Assembly (NCBI RefSeq): GCF_026262505.1
Contig: NC_067204.1
Location: forward strand, 682,001-746,000
Origin: Trichomonas vaginalis G3
Lineage: Eukaryota > Parabasalia > Trichomonadida > Trichomonadidae
DNA length: 64,000 nucleotides
Direction of reading: 5' to 3'
The notes beneath the pieces are model-generated. The model ran no database searches and had not been told where the DNA came from. It was given only the letters and a program-made list of their open reading frames with translations. Positions 19,926 through 28,642 of this stretch are shown in pieces (the stretch's first letter is position 1; every line of letters starts with the position of its first letter). The position numbers were made by a program, and so were the translations under genes.

Positions 19926-21052
19926 ATAAAATGAATTAAGAACACATAAATTTTTATCATCTGCGACGTGACGAATACATTTTAATTTACTCAAGAATGC
20001 GTACCCTGATACATTAAATCTAATTCCTGTCTTATTTAATTTCACAACTTTGAAAAGGAATGTATGAATAGCTATAAAATGATGAGATGATGTTTTATGG
20101 TTGCTTCCATTTTTTCTGAAATAAATGAATAAATATAATGTTTATAAGTTTTCATATCTTTTATGTTCTTAATAACGAATGGTATAGACCTTTCAACTTC
20201 GTCTTCCTTCGGTGCTGTTCTTTCATATGAAACATTATTGGTATCTTCAATAATGAAACCACAATCGCATAAAATTTTATATGTACCAATTGTTTCTTTT
20301 GATATTTTATCTAACAAATCAAAAACTTTATCAACACCTGTACATTTATTTAAATAATAATTTGTGTAAATATCATGGTCTTCTTTCTTAATCGTATTTG
20401 TTGCATATGTTACATTTTTCAATGCTTTTTTGAATTTTTCAGAATCAAGAGGAGGTGAAAGTAATATACATGGATAATCTCCATCGTCAATAAACTGAAG
20501 CTTATGTTTATGAATAAATTTTGTGCCTTCTTCTGAAAGTGTTTCGTCAATATCACCATCTAATAAATTTTTAGTAGATTCCAAAAAGTAATTTTTATAT
20601 CTTTCCTCATGTGATTTTTGAACTTCTGATTCTGAAGCTGGGATATTCATTAAACCCTCTACTTCATTCTCAGCATTTCTCAATTCACTAATTCTTTCAT
20701 CTATTTCATTTCTTAATTGTTCCAATTTCTCAATCTCATCGTTATAATATTCATCTTGTTTAATTTTTTCTTCAAAATATTCAGGAGGTGTTTCAAGGCT
20801 CTCTGAGCCCAGGTCCTCTGGACCATAAAGAGGAATATTCTCCTGTTTTTCAACTTTTTTGGGATATAAATATCTCATTATAGCCTTTTTAGTAATTGGT
20901 CCGTTATATTTAAATTCATTCAACAATCTGGAAAACTCTTTCACATTCTGCATATATGTTGGATAAGAACCGTCTCCAAAATTTTCTAAAATATTTTCTA
21001 ATTCTGAATTAGTGAACTTTAAAGATTTCAATGAATTAGTTGTTATACTCAT
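19917..21052 (-). pseudogene. element A gene upstream of the polymerase (fossil, broken)
   Basis: A protein of over 320 aa with a central coiled coil (DEIEKLEQLRNEIDERISEL) and an acidic middle. It sits directly upstream of PolB, the same place as the 28632-30203 gene of element B, and shares its general plan: a short N-terminal helical domain (LENILENFGDGSYPTYMQNV compares with LLTEANIDVAKHY) followed by charged linkers. It may be the counterpart of that polymerase-associated or terminal-protein region; this is inference. It contains a double-hairpin insert. It is broken, about one break. Confidence 0.5.
20797..20824. repeat. 28-bp double-hairpin insert
   Basis: GGCTC-TCT-GAGCC, spacer CA, GGTCC-TCT-GGACC: two perfect 5-bp stems with three-base loops. 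It lies in frame inside the 21052 gene, where it encodes GPEDLGSES. Confidence 0.85.
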
Positions 21053-21210
21053 TTATTTTATAATAAAAAATAAAAAAAATAAATTTAACTTAGTTTTAAT
21101 TTTACGTAAGAAGTCAATTTTTTATATACCGTCATTTGTAGGTATTATTTCTATCAGATAAAAATTATTTTTTTATTTAAAAAATATAATTTATTTTATT
21201 TTTTAAAATA

Positions 21211-21591
21211 TCATCGGTGATATTTTGGAATCACATGTTCAGGCTTCAAATAATTTTCAATAAGAAATTTAACAAAATCTTTATATAAAGTCTTTTTTTT
21301 TTCATTTAGTCTGTGANNNNNNNNNNNNNNNNNNNNNNNNNNNNNNNNNNNNNNNNNNNNNNNNNNNNNNNNNNNNNNNNNNNNNNNNNNNNNNNNNNNN
21401 NNNNNNNNNNNNNNNNGTTGGATCTGTGTCGAGCAACTCCAGAACTTCTGAATCATAGGCAGCATTTGCTCTTCCTCAATGTTTCTGCATCTAATTTGAA
21501 GACTAAATCTTCATCAAATTATAGAGAATTGTTCAAATTTTTCTTGAGAAGAAAATATTTGATTTGCGAAGAATTGGCACGAGAACATGTA
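21211..21591 (-). pseudogene. MULE transposase, C-terminal half (first MULE, split by element B)
   Basis: This is the 3' part of the transposase gene whose 5' part is at 43379-44231. Reading across the 6-bp target duplication, the minus strand gives ILWCG before and VHVLVPILRK after the insertion, which matches the LHWSAVHVMRAFRKNL segment of the second MULE at about 47340-47390. The part left of the junction is decayed, with in-frame stops and frame changes, and contains the assembly gap. The frame near the end (KKTLYKDFVKFLIENYLKPE) is open to a stop at 21211. It is a dead DNA transposon copy. Confidence 0.7.
21317..21416. other. assembly gap (100 N)
   Basis: Exactly 100 unknown bases, the usual placeholder for a scaffold gap of unknown size. 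It lies inside the split MULE transposase, just left of element B. Confidence 0.99.
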
Positions 21592-21597
21592 CTCCGC
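21592..21597. repeat. 6-bp target-site duplication, left copy
   Basis: CTCCGC directly precedes the AG start of element B. The same six bases follow its right end at 43373-43378. Confidence 0.85.
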
Positions 21598-22150
21598 AGT
21601 TGAGTATACAGAGTTTGGTAACGGCGGCACTGCTTCGACCTTACCAATACTTGTTAATTTGAATTTGACACTTTACAAAACTTGTTAACGTATATTTTAC
21701 AACATGAACGCGAAAACTAATTTAACCTTAAATATTTACAAAGCCGCAACCACTTCACTAACGAACTCACTAATGTAAAAATAAACGTTCTCACTATCGT
21801 TCTCACTAACGACTTCACTAATGTTCTCATAAATTTTCCTCAATATCTTATCATCAGTGTTAACCCTATTGTAGTCATACTTGAAGCACATAACTTTCTC
21901 TAACTTCTTAACGTACAATTTACATAACTTACCTTCGTCATCGTATGGTTTAATGATATAACTATTTCTATCTTTATACACAGTCAATGAAAAGTCAACT
22001 GGTCTCGGATGTATTTGAAAGAACATGTTATGCTCAGGAAGGAAAATAAATGTTTAAATGTATGTTTGTTATACTGTGGAATTCGAATGAGTTGCTTTTG
22101 TTCTGTCATTTATATAAAAAATAAACTTAAAAAATAAAATAAAAATAAAC
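21598..22150. repeat. left terminal inverted repeat of element B
   Basis: About 550 bp inverted relative to 42815-43372. It includes terminal AGTTGAGTATACA, a weak hairpin around GGCACTGC (21615-21647), TTGACACTTTACAAAAC, CGTATATTTTACAAC and the small gene starting at 22109. Point differences are scattered. Confidence 0.85.
21736..22109 (-). pseudogene. small terminal-repeat gene, left copy (fossil)
   Basis: The left copy of the gene at 42863-43147. It starts MTEQKQLIRIPQYNKH after an AT-rich leader and contains FFQIHPRPVDFSLTVYKDRN. It lies within the terminal inverted repeat. It is broken, about one break. Element C has a divergent homologue at 55016-55336. The function is unknown. Confidence 0.6.
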
Positions 22151-22185
22151 GTTGTCAGAGGTGAAAAATAATGTTTATGTAGAAT

Positions 22186-22220
22186 GTTAGATCTAACACG
22201 TTTTCTAACACTTTTCTAAC
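22186..22220. repeat. GTTAGATCTAAC block, left subterminal
   Basis: The palindrome GTTAGATCTAAC is followed by two spaced TTTTCTAAC units and then TTGAATTCATTGC. Other copies lie at 32606, 33675 and 42715. Element C has GGTGAGATCTCACC with TTTTTTCACC units at the same place. Confidence 0.85.
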
Positions 22221-22238
22221 CTTGTTGAATTCATTGCT

Positions 22239-22481
22239 TTATAACTCACTGTCGTCTGCTTTCTCCAACTCTTCTAACTTCTTCTTAAGTTCAGCAATGT
22301 TGTCCTCATGAAGTTTAATCTTTCTCAAAATACCTTCTCTATCTAATGGTTGCTTTATCTTTCTAAACTGAACTCTACCATCCTTCATAGTATGAATGTA
22401 AAAACCTTCTGGAATAGTTCCTGATTTAATGTATTCTACCAAAAACTTTTGTTTCATTGCTTCAGTGACTTTAGTCGTCAT
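22239..22481 (-). CDS. small conserved protein, 80 aa
   Basis: Begins MTTKVTEAMKQKFLVEYIKS at an ATG at 22481; a longer frame would need a TTG start. Residues about 20-40 (GTIPEGFYIHTMKDGRVQFR) look like a small beta hairpin, and the C-terminal 40 residues are a coiled coil (LHEDNIAELKKKLEELEK). The element C copy at 55495-55731 is nearly identical. The function is unknown; a trimeric or dimeric structural role is possible. Confidence 0.7.
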   Translation of the reverse strand: MTTKVTEAMKQKFLVEYIKSGTIPEGFYIHTMKDGRVQFRKIKQPLDREGILRKIKLHEDNIAELKKKLEELEKADDSEL

Positions 22482-22528
22482 TTCAATCAAATAAAAATTT
22501 TAATATTAAATAAAAATAACGTTATTTT

Positions 22529-22987
22529 TCAGTAAGGAAACGCAGGAGTTTTACGATTTATTTGAGGCGTAGGTTCTGGTTTAAATGTTGGAGTCGGTTT
22601 AGGAGTTGACTTTTGAACAGGAGTTTGTACTTCCATAGGTTCAGGAGTTATTGAAGGTTTTGCTTGTGAAGGCGTTGGTTTTGGCGAAGGTGTTGGAGTT
22701 TGTTTAACTTCAGCTATTTCAGTATTATTTATAACATTTGCTTTATTTCTTTTCAACATCATTACTGCTCCTGCTGTAGCTAGCAAACCTAGTGGGAGAC
22801 CATATTTTATATAAGGACTTGACCAAATGCTATTTTTGACAGGAGCTGGTGGAACACCTAACCTTGGTGAGACTGCTCTTTGCCATTGTGCAGCTCGTAA
22901 GAAATATTCAATAGGTGCTCCATAATCGTTTGGTAAAGTTTGTTTCATAGATGGTGAAGGTTCACGAGAGCTTGATGAAGAACTCAT
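22529..22987 (-). CDS. single-pass membrane, proline-rich virion-type protein, 152 aa
   Basis: A serine-rich start (MSSSSSSREPSPS), a helical region, then one hydrophobic segment (YGLPLGLLATAGAVMML, residues about 68-85) with positive charges after it, and a long PTP/KPTPT-rich tail. It lies next to the major capsid gene. The layout suits a minor capsid or internal-membrane protein; that is inference. The element C copy (56205) lacks about 11 residues of the proline repeat. Confidence 0.7.
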   Translation of the reverse strand: MSSSSSSREPSPSMKQTLPNDYGAPIEYFLRAAQWQRAVSPRLGVPPAPVKNSIWSSPYIKYGLPLGLLATAGAVMMLKRNKANVINNTEIAEVKQTPTPSPKPTPSQAKPSITPEPMEVQTPVQKSTPKPTPTFKPEPTPQINRKTPAFPY

Positions 22988-23010
22988 TTATAAGCTTTAA
23001 AAATAAACGT

Positions 23011-24588
23011 TCATCCTTTATTCCTCACTGTCGTCCGTGCTAAGTTATAGTCGTCAATCTTATTATTGGATATGCCATGACGCACCTGAATGGCAAAGCA
23101 ACAATCCCTCATAAATCCAATAAGTGGCTTTGGTACGTTTTCAGTTGCTAGTTCAATAGGTCCTTTAACAGACAATTTGTATGTTATTGGAGCAGTAGAT
23201 GTTTGACCTTGTTGGAAGCAAAAGTCCACTTCTGTTGGAAAACCACATAAGAAATGTGTGTTGTCATAGCTATCCCATTTATGTTCCACACTACCATCAT
23301 CCACCAATGACCTCATAACATCTTCATTAAATCCTATCATATCATTGTTTGTATTGCAGGCGTTCGCAACCATTTCATAAAATACAGGTCCATATGATTT
23401 TTCAGGTTCTGCAGGCATATTTCCATAAGCTCCCATGGAAAGCTGAAGATATTTAAACTTAGGGTTCTCAAAATTAACATAATAGTTGTCTTTCTTTCTA
23501 AATAGTGCCCAAATACTTTTAACATTAATAGGCGTATAAGCTGCTGTAAATGTTGCACTTGAACTATCTGTATTCTTTGAGAATGAACCGTCCATAGGAA
23601 TCCAATCCATAACTTTAACAGGAAAACATAAAGCCTCGTTTGTATAATGTTCTACAAGTTCTGTATAAATGTTAGGGTCTAAAGAGAATGACTTTGGATG
23701 AATGAAACATTCATTAAAATCCATCTTTGTTCGAAATAGTTGCTGGGTTACAGTTGTAATAGTAACTGTTCCACTAGCTTCTACTGCCTTCGTTATCATA
23801 GTGAATGGTTCATTCCATGGAACAAATTTATTTGTCGGTGGATTTGAATCTGAAGCAAATGCAACTTTAAGAGTTGGATTGAAAGCAATGATATCATTTA
23901 CAGATATAGATGTGCATTGTAAGGCGTCGCTACTGAACTTTACTTTAAGCTGAATGTTTCCTGCAAAAGCTGGAATAAATCGAATAGCTTCTAATGGAAG
24001 GAATCTTCTAACAGGAATTCTTAAACGAAGCTTAAAATCAAATGATTTTCCTGCTGTAATTGGACCACTAACAATTTGTCCTGTTCTGCATGTTCCCGAA
24101 TGACTCCATACATCTTCATGTCGAGTCTTTGAGAAAACATCTACTTTCTTTATTTGTTCGGTAGTTTGTGAGTTTGAAGTTATATATGCTTCTTCTCTTG
24201 CGTTGTCTTGAGAATATACGATACGACCATTTGCAAGGATTTGATATCCAGCAACTGCATAGAAAGCGTCATCGAAACCAATCCAAAATCCTGGTGGGTT
24301 TGTTTTATTGGAACCTGAACCAATTTCTTTATCTGCAATAAATTGACCTTCCATTTTATACGTAATGAATGTATTGTAAAGGTCCAACATATTTTCACCA
24401 GGAGGTGAGAGATTGAATGTTACCCATGTGTTATCTTTAGCAGTTCCAGGTTGTGATGGAATCTTTGCGTCAGAATATTTTCTATTAGTGTCACCAATTT
24501 GAACTGCATTGTCTATGATATCGAAATATGAGCGAATCTGATGAATATGCTCTGCTGGAGTAAATTCGTTTAACTGTTCGTTCTGCAT
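23011..24588 (-). CDS. major capsid protein, double jelly-roll type, 525 aa
   Basis: A protein of about 525 aa rich in beta strands. The N-terminal barrel includes DNTWVTFNLSPPGENMLDLY and FYAVAGYQILANGRIVYS, and the second half includes FRTKMDFNECFIHPKSF and CGFPTEVDFCFQQG. Length, strand pattern and position between the membrane protein and penton gene fit the Polinton major capsid protein, which builds the icosahedral shell as trimers. The element C copy is about 98% alike over most of its length. It looks nearly whole; about one break near an end. Confidence 0.7.
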   Translation of the reverse strand: MQNEQLNEFTPAEHIHQIRSYFDIIDNAVQIGDTNRKYSDAKIPSQPGTAKDNTWVTFNLSPPGENMLDLYNTFITYKMEGQFIADKEIGSGSNKTNPPGFWIGFDDAFYAVAGYQILANGRIVYSQDNAREEAYITSNSQTTEQIKKVDVFSKTRHEDVWSHSGTCRTGQIVSGPITAGKSFDFKLRLRIPVRRFLPLEAIRFIPAFAGNIQLKVKFSSDALQCTSISVNDIIAFNPTLKVAFASDSNPPTNKFVPWNEPFTMITKAVEASGTVTITTVTQQLFRTKMDFNECFIHPKSFSLDPNIYTELVEHYTNEALCFPVKVMDWIPMDGSFSKNTDSSSATFTAAYTPINVKSIWALFRKKDNYYVNFENPKFKYLQLSMGAYGNMPAEPEKSYGPVFYEMVANACNTNNDMIGFNEDVMRSLVDDGSVEHKWDSYDNTHFLCGFPTEVDFCFQQGQTSTAPITYKLSVKGPIELATENVPKPLIGFMRDCCFAIQVRHGISNNKIDDYNLARTTVRNKG

Positions 24589-24615
24589 GTATTTACTTCG
24601 GATAAAAATATCTAT

Positions 24616-25046
24616 TTACTTCATTATTCTCACTCTTCTTCTTGGCATTCGTGGTGGAAGTTGTTTCTTGACATTTTCAATGAACTGTACATTCTCTTTT
24701 GTCTCAACTTCTTTCACTGGTGGGTCAGGATTCTTTGACTCGGTTTGTTTTTCAATGAAATTCACGAACTTTGCAATAAGCTCTTGGTTCGTTATTGAAA
24801 GTACATCTGGCTTCTTTTCTTCTTGTTTTTGACTTTTCAGTTTGAACAGAAGGTTTTATATGGCTTCGTGGACTTCACCCTTGCCATGCACCTTAATGTT
24901 GTCGCTCTCTGCATTCGCTATGGAACCTTTCTTTTTCTTACGTATATTTTACCATCTTTACTCTGACTTACGTAATAGAAAGGATGTTGTATTCCTCTTG
25001 CGTCATTTAATATAATAGACTCTCGCTCTGATTTTGACAAGCTCAT
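24616..25046 (-). pseudogene. small virion-type gene (fossil copy of 57838-58266)
   Basis: Equivalent to the 142-aa gene of element C that starts MSLSKSERESIILNDARG and has a basic middle (KIYVRKRKVPLA) and a basic C-terminus (PRMPRRRVRIM). It lies between the capsid gene and the divergent gene at 25092. This copy is broken, about two or three breaks. Confidence 0.6.
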
Positions 25047-25091
25047 TTTACATCGGTTAAAGTTTTTTAATTGTTTTTTATCTGCAGTCAA

Positions 25092-25345
25092 ATGACTCAG
25101 ACAAGCCCTACGGACAAGACCCAGGGGTCATAGATGTTGAAGCATTGAAGAAAGAAATTCGTGAGCAAATTTTATCCGAACTGAAGGAACAAAAACAAGA
25201 ACAAAAGCCAGAGAGACCAAAGAGAAAACTTAGTGAAAAACAACTTGCTGCATTAGCTGCTGGAAGACAGAAGAACCCACGTTTGCTGGCGAAAAAAGCT
25301 AGAGAAGAAGCAAAAGCTAAAGAAGCTGAAGCAAAGAAAGAGTAA
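25092..25345 (+). pseudogene. lysine/glutamate-rich small protein gene (fossil copy of 58312-58572)
   Basis: It encodes a highly charged helical protein (EIREQILSELKEQKQEQK, RKLSEKQLAALAAGRQKN, KKAREEAKAKEAEAKKE), possibly DNA-binding or a virion core protein. It lies directly before the penton-like gene and contains a double-hairpin insert near its start. It is broken, about one break; the element C copy is open. Confidence 0.6.
25105..25129. repeat. double-hairpin insert, B copy
   Basis: GCCC-TAC-GGAC, spacer AA, then a second hairpin on GACCC/GGGTC. It is the counterpart of the 26-bp unit at 58325-58350 in element C. Confidence 0.65.
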
Positions 25346-25369
25346 ATGGTTTATTTTTATCCGAATTAA

Positions 25370-26224
25370 ATGTATAGACAAATACCTTTATCTGTTGCGT
25401 TCAGTAGTGAAAACCCTGACGTCAAAATAAAGGGGAACAGAGTAACGTTTAAGTTTCCAACAGACTGGATTGTGAACATAAATGAAGAGAAGTACATTGG
25501 CATAACATCTATGTATATAACACGTGCTTTCAGAAAGGTTGACTTTATACTTCAAGTCGAGATAGAAAATGACGAACAGTCTTTAAGCGCCCAAAACATT
25601 CACATATACAAATACTTTAAAGACGATACAACATTGCAATGTATGATTTCATTTAATGAGATGTTCGAGAAAAAGTTCAACATTGAAGTACAAACTTTAC
25701 AGCCTTTACGTGAGTTTCTTGCACAACTGAAAGAAGAAGGTAGTCAGCCACAACTTATAGACTTTCATTATGAATTTAATGAAAATGAAGATGGAACTCA
25801 TGACTGTCAATTCATTGTATTCTCACCATTCAATGAAGTCGCTAAAAAGAAAGAAAATCCATTACGTATAAGATTTCAAATCTCCGAACCAAGTGATGAT
25901 TTTAAGAATGTTTTCAATTATGATGCAATGCTTCCGAGGAAAAATGAATTTTCAAAGATTGTAACACCTGGCATTTGGGATAGAAAGCAAGCAATACTTT
26001 ACTCTAATATAGCCAAAGGCGTTGAAAATGAGTTCATTGGTCATACAAGAACTTCACCACTTCCTAACCCTAAATACTATAAATTAACTGGCTTCAATCG
26101 TGAGTTTTGGATAGACATGTACTCCACTCATGACCATAAATGTCCAGTGTTCTTGCCTCCAGATGGGAAGGACTGTCTCTACATTGAAGCACAACTCTTA
26201 AACTCTACCATCGCAGTATTGTAA
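25370..26224 (+). CDS. penton-like minor capsid protein, 284 aa
   Basis: A beta-rich protein of about 280 aa next to the major capsid gene: RVTFKFPTDWIVNINEEKY, VTPGIWDRKQAILYSNIA, LTGFNREFWIDMYSTHDH and a C-terminal DGKDCLYIEAQLLN strand pair. Size, position and single-jelly-roll look fit the Polinton minor capsid (penton) protein that fills the five-fold vertices. A homologous second gene lies at 41099-41980. The frame is open and starts after TTATTTTTATCCGAATTAAATG. Confidence 0.65.
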   Translation: MYRQIPLSVAFSSENPDVKIKGNRVTFKFPTDWIVNINEEKYIGITSMYITRAFRKVDFILQVEIENDEQSLSAQNIHIYKYFKDDTTLQCMISFNEMFEKKFNIEVQTLQPLREFLAQLKEEGSQPQLIDFHYEFNENEDGTHDCQFIVFSPFNEVAKKKENPLRIRFQISEPSDDFKNVFNYDAMLPRKNEFSKIVTPGIWDRKQAILYSNIAKGVENEFIGHTRTSPLPNPKYYKLTGFNREFWIDMYSTHDHKCPVFLPPDGKDCLYIEAQLLNSTIAVL

Positions 26225-26284
26225 AATCTACGCTAGCTTTATTTTTATCACGAATGACCTCATTGCTGACAAAAATAAATGACC

Positions 26285-28642
26285 TCAGAACTTCAACTTA
26301 CGAATAAAGCTTGTTTTAGTCGTTATTGAAAAGTTGAACTTTTCAGCAAAGCAAGGTTGACATGACTTACATAAGTCGAATGCAATCTCTTGACCATCAT
26401 GAAGTGCTTTGTAAAGTTTCATTAAACTGAACTCAGAGTCTTTGTCATATGTTCCAACAGGTATGTGAATGTTCTTATCTTCATTGTAATAGCATTGTAT
26501 AGCTTCAGGAAACATTTCATTAGCGGTTAAAGCAATAACATCTTGCTTCACGCCTTTCATTCTGCAGTGAAATGCAACTTCATTTAAATCGTTAGTGAGT
26601 AAGTCTATGTAGGTCTTCTTTCCACAGAAAATACTTTTATAAGCTAAACTTTGTTTTCCAGGTGTTATTTCTGCAAAGTCGCTATGAAATTGACCAAGGT
26701 TCTTTCCTATAAGTTCTCTACCGTATCTCTTCTTAAACTCTGCTGCAAGCTTTGGGATGTCTTCATTATATAAGTGCATACTGTCGGTATCCTGGTAAAA
26801 GATTTGAAGTCCCATGTCCTCTGCAGTACAGAATACTTCATTCATAATACGTTTTGACATAGACAGAATATTAACACCAAGTGGACAGAAGTTAAAGTGT
26901 CTGCAAATGCTTTTCGTTAGCTTGAAAATAGTTTTATCTGAACCATCCAAACCTTCGAACTTCACTATATGGTTGTAATTTCTTATAGCATATCTTATAG
27001 CATCTTTGTCATCTACTATGGTTATTTTTGACTCAATAGGAGATAGAATAGTTTTGCCATAAATGCTGTTCAGAATGAGTTTTATAATTTCTTGTAAGGG
27101 GTTTTCTTCTTTCTTATACTTTAACCTTAACTCAAACAACTTCTTTACTTCATCTCTTATTCTCATATCTCTGTTTCCATCGTAATAGTATCCTTGCAAC
27201 ACTTCACATTTGACACCTTGATATTTTATGAGGTCTTGTAATGTTATATGGTCAACATACATGAGACAGCAAGTGTTTGAACTTCTTGGAACGTTAAGTT
27301 CTGGATTTAGTTCAGGGTCGCAAACTATTAAATGAAAGTGTCTGGGTATACCAATCTCTGTTATCTTAATGAGAACAAAGAAGCCAGACATAAACTTTTC
27401 ACCAATGGGTTCCTTTTGGTCGTCATCGAATAAATGTCTCATGAGATACTCTGTGCTTAACATTTCTTCCTTCAATACTTTTGGAATACCTTCTAAAGTA
27501 TAAAGTCTTGCTATAGCTGAAGGATATAATGAAACAGTGTCGAAGTCAGCAATGAGTTTCTTTTTGCTCTTTTGTTTCATGTTATCTGACAACATACATC
27601 TTCCACCTTGAATGCATCTCGAAATAAATTCTCTTGGTTTATTTGAGAGGTCATAAAGATTTCCATTCGGGAAGTATACTCTGTTCTCAAACAATTTGTT
27701 AGCAATAGAACAAATACTAACGTAGTCATAAACGTTTAAATCAAACTCTTTCAATAAGTCATTGCGGAACTTTACAAAACCTTCTCTTAAAATTCTTACA
27801 TCTTGTTTGCAGTAAAACGTGCTATATTTTTCTAAGTCGAAGTGGTTTTCATCTATTCTGCAACCTTTGATGGAATCTATGTTCTTCATAAATGTATCTG
27901 CATCATGGATAAACTTACATGCTTCAGAAATGACACCAGTTCTGTTGTCATTTGCTAACAAAACACTGCTGTAGTAGTTATATGGAAATACTTCTTTCGG
28001 TCCTGTTTGTAAGTTAAACATAGCAGGAAATAGTTTAAGCTTCTTATTTATAACACTGTAAGAGTCTTTTATAATAATTGCCCGTCCTTTATATAAACCA
28101 GTTATTTGCATTGTTCGTGAACCTTTAATGATGGGAGTTCCTTTCACTTCTGTCATGTGTCTTAAGATGAAGTTTATGTCATAACTGAGGTTATGGAAAT
28201 ATATTAAACTCTTGTCAGGAAGTCTTTCCAAAAATTCTGTTGCACAGTTTTGACCCCAAATACTTTCACTAACTGAACCATCTTCACTGTCATAACAGAT
28301 GTTAAAAGCTTTATGAAAGCCATCCGTACTACACTCAAAGTCAGCAAAGAAAACGTGCTCAGGTATGAATTTACATTTAGCTTTATTTACTTCTTTTGAC
28401 TCTGCTTTCTTCTTCAGTTGTACACAATACTTTGGAGCATATGTCAAATCTTTAAATGGTGCAAGGTTCTGTTTATATAAGTCAGTAGTATATGTGAAAA
28501 GTTCTCCATAAGAAATAGGTTCGAAATATTTGCACTCCCACAATGTTTTCATAACATCCCATAACGGTGTTGTTCTATCATAACGAACTACATATTTATC
28601 TTCTCTCTTTGTATAAATCTTCATCTGTTTCTCAATGTTCAT
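26285..28642 (-). CDS. protein-primed family B DNA polymerase, 785 aa
   Basis: Exonuclease motifs: FADFECSTDG (ExoI), YFHNLSYDINFIL (ExoII), STFYCKQDVRIL (ExoIII). Polymerase motifs: FDTVSLYPSAIARL (A), LILNSIYGKTIL (B) and YQDTDSMHLY (C). The spacing between A and B leaves room for the TPR insertions of protein-primed polymerases. It copies the linear element genome from its ends. The start (MNIEKQMKIYTK) overlaps the end of the upstream gene by 11 bp, so the two are probably co-expressed and both may form the replication protein. The frame is whole. Confidence 0.9.
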   Translation of the reverse strand: MNIEKQMKIYTKREDKYVVRYDRTTPLWDVMKTLWECKYFEPISYGELFTYTTDLYKQNLAPFKDLTYAPKYCVQLKKKAESKEVNKAKCKFIPEHVFFADFECSTDGFHKAFNICYDSEDGSVSESIWGQNCATEFLERLPDKSLIYFHNLSYDINFILRHMTEVKGTPIIKGSRTMQITGLYKGRAIIIKDSYSVINKKLKLFPAMFNLQTGPKEVFPYNYYSSVLLANDNRTGVISEACKFIHDADTFMKNIDSIKGCRIDENHFDLEKYSTFYCKQDVRILREGFVKFRNDLLKEFDLNVYDYVSICSIANKLFENRVYFPNGNLYDLSNKPREFISRCIQGGRCMLSDNMKQKSKKKLIADFDTVSLYPSAIARLYTLEGIPKVLKEEMLSTEYLMRHLFDDDQKEPIGEKFMSGFFVLIKITEIGIPRHFHLIVCDPELNPELNVPRSSNTCCLMYVDHITLQDLIKYQGVKCEVLQGYYYDGNRDMRIRDEVKKLFELRLKYKKEENPLQEIIKLILNSIYGKTILSPIESKITIVDDKDAIRYAIRNYNHIVKFEGLDGSDKTIFKLTKSICRHFNFCPLGVNILSMSKRIMNEVFCTAEDMGLQIFYQDTDSMHLYNEDIPKLAAEFKKRYGRELIGKNLGQFHSDFAEITPGKQSLAYKSIFCGKKTYIDLLTNDLNEVAFHCRMKGVKQDVIALTANEMFPEAIQCYYNEDKNIHIPVGTYDKDSEFSLMKLYKALHDGQEIAFDLCKSCQPCFAEKFNFSITTKTSFIRKLKF

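Larger units (their letters stand above)
1..21140. mobile_element. Polinton/Maverick-like element A (left end outside window)
   Basis: This is a capsid-bearing element recognised by its gene set: probable major capsid, packaging ATPase, rve-type integrase, family B DNA polymerase, primase-SF3 helicase, KilA-N protein and a fibre-like protein. The left end lies outside the window. The right end is somewhere between 21053 (last gene start) and about 21210, where MULE sequence begins; no terminal repeat could be fixed, so the end given is approximate. It is distinct from elements B and C: most shared genes are recognisable only at protein level. It is a fossil with roughly eight to ten breaks, although several genes are still open. 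Confidence 0.75.
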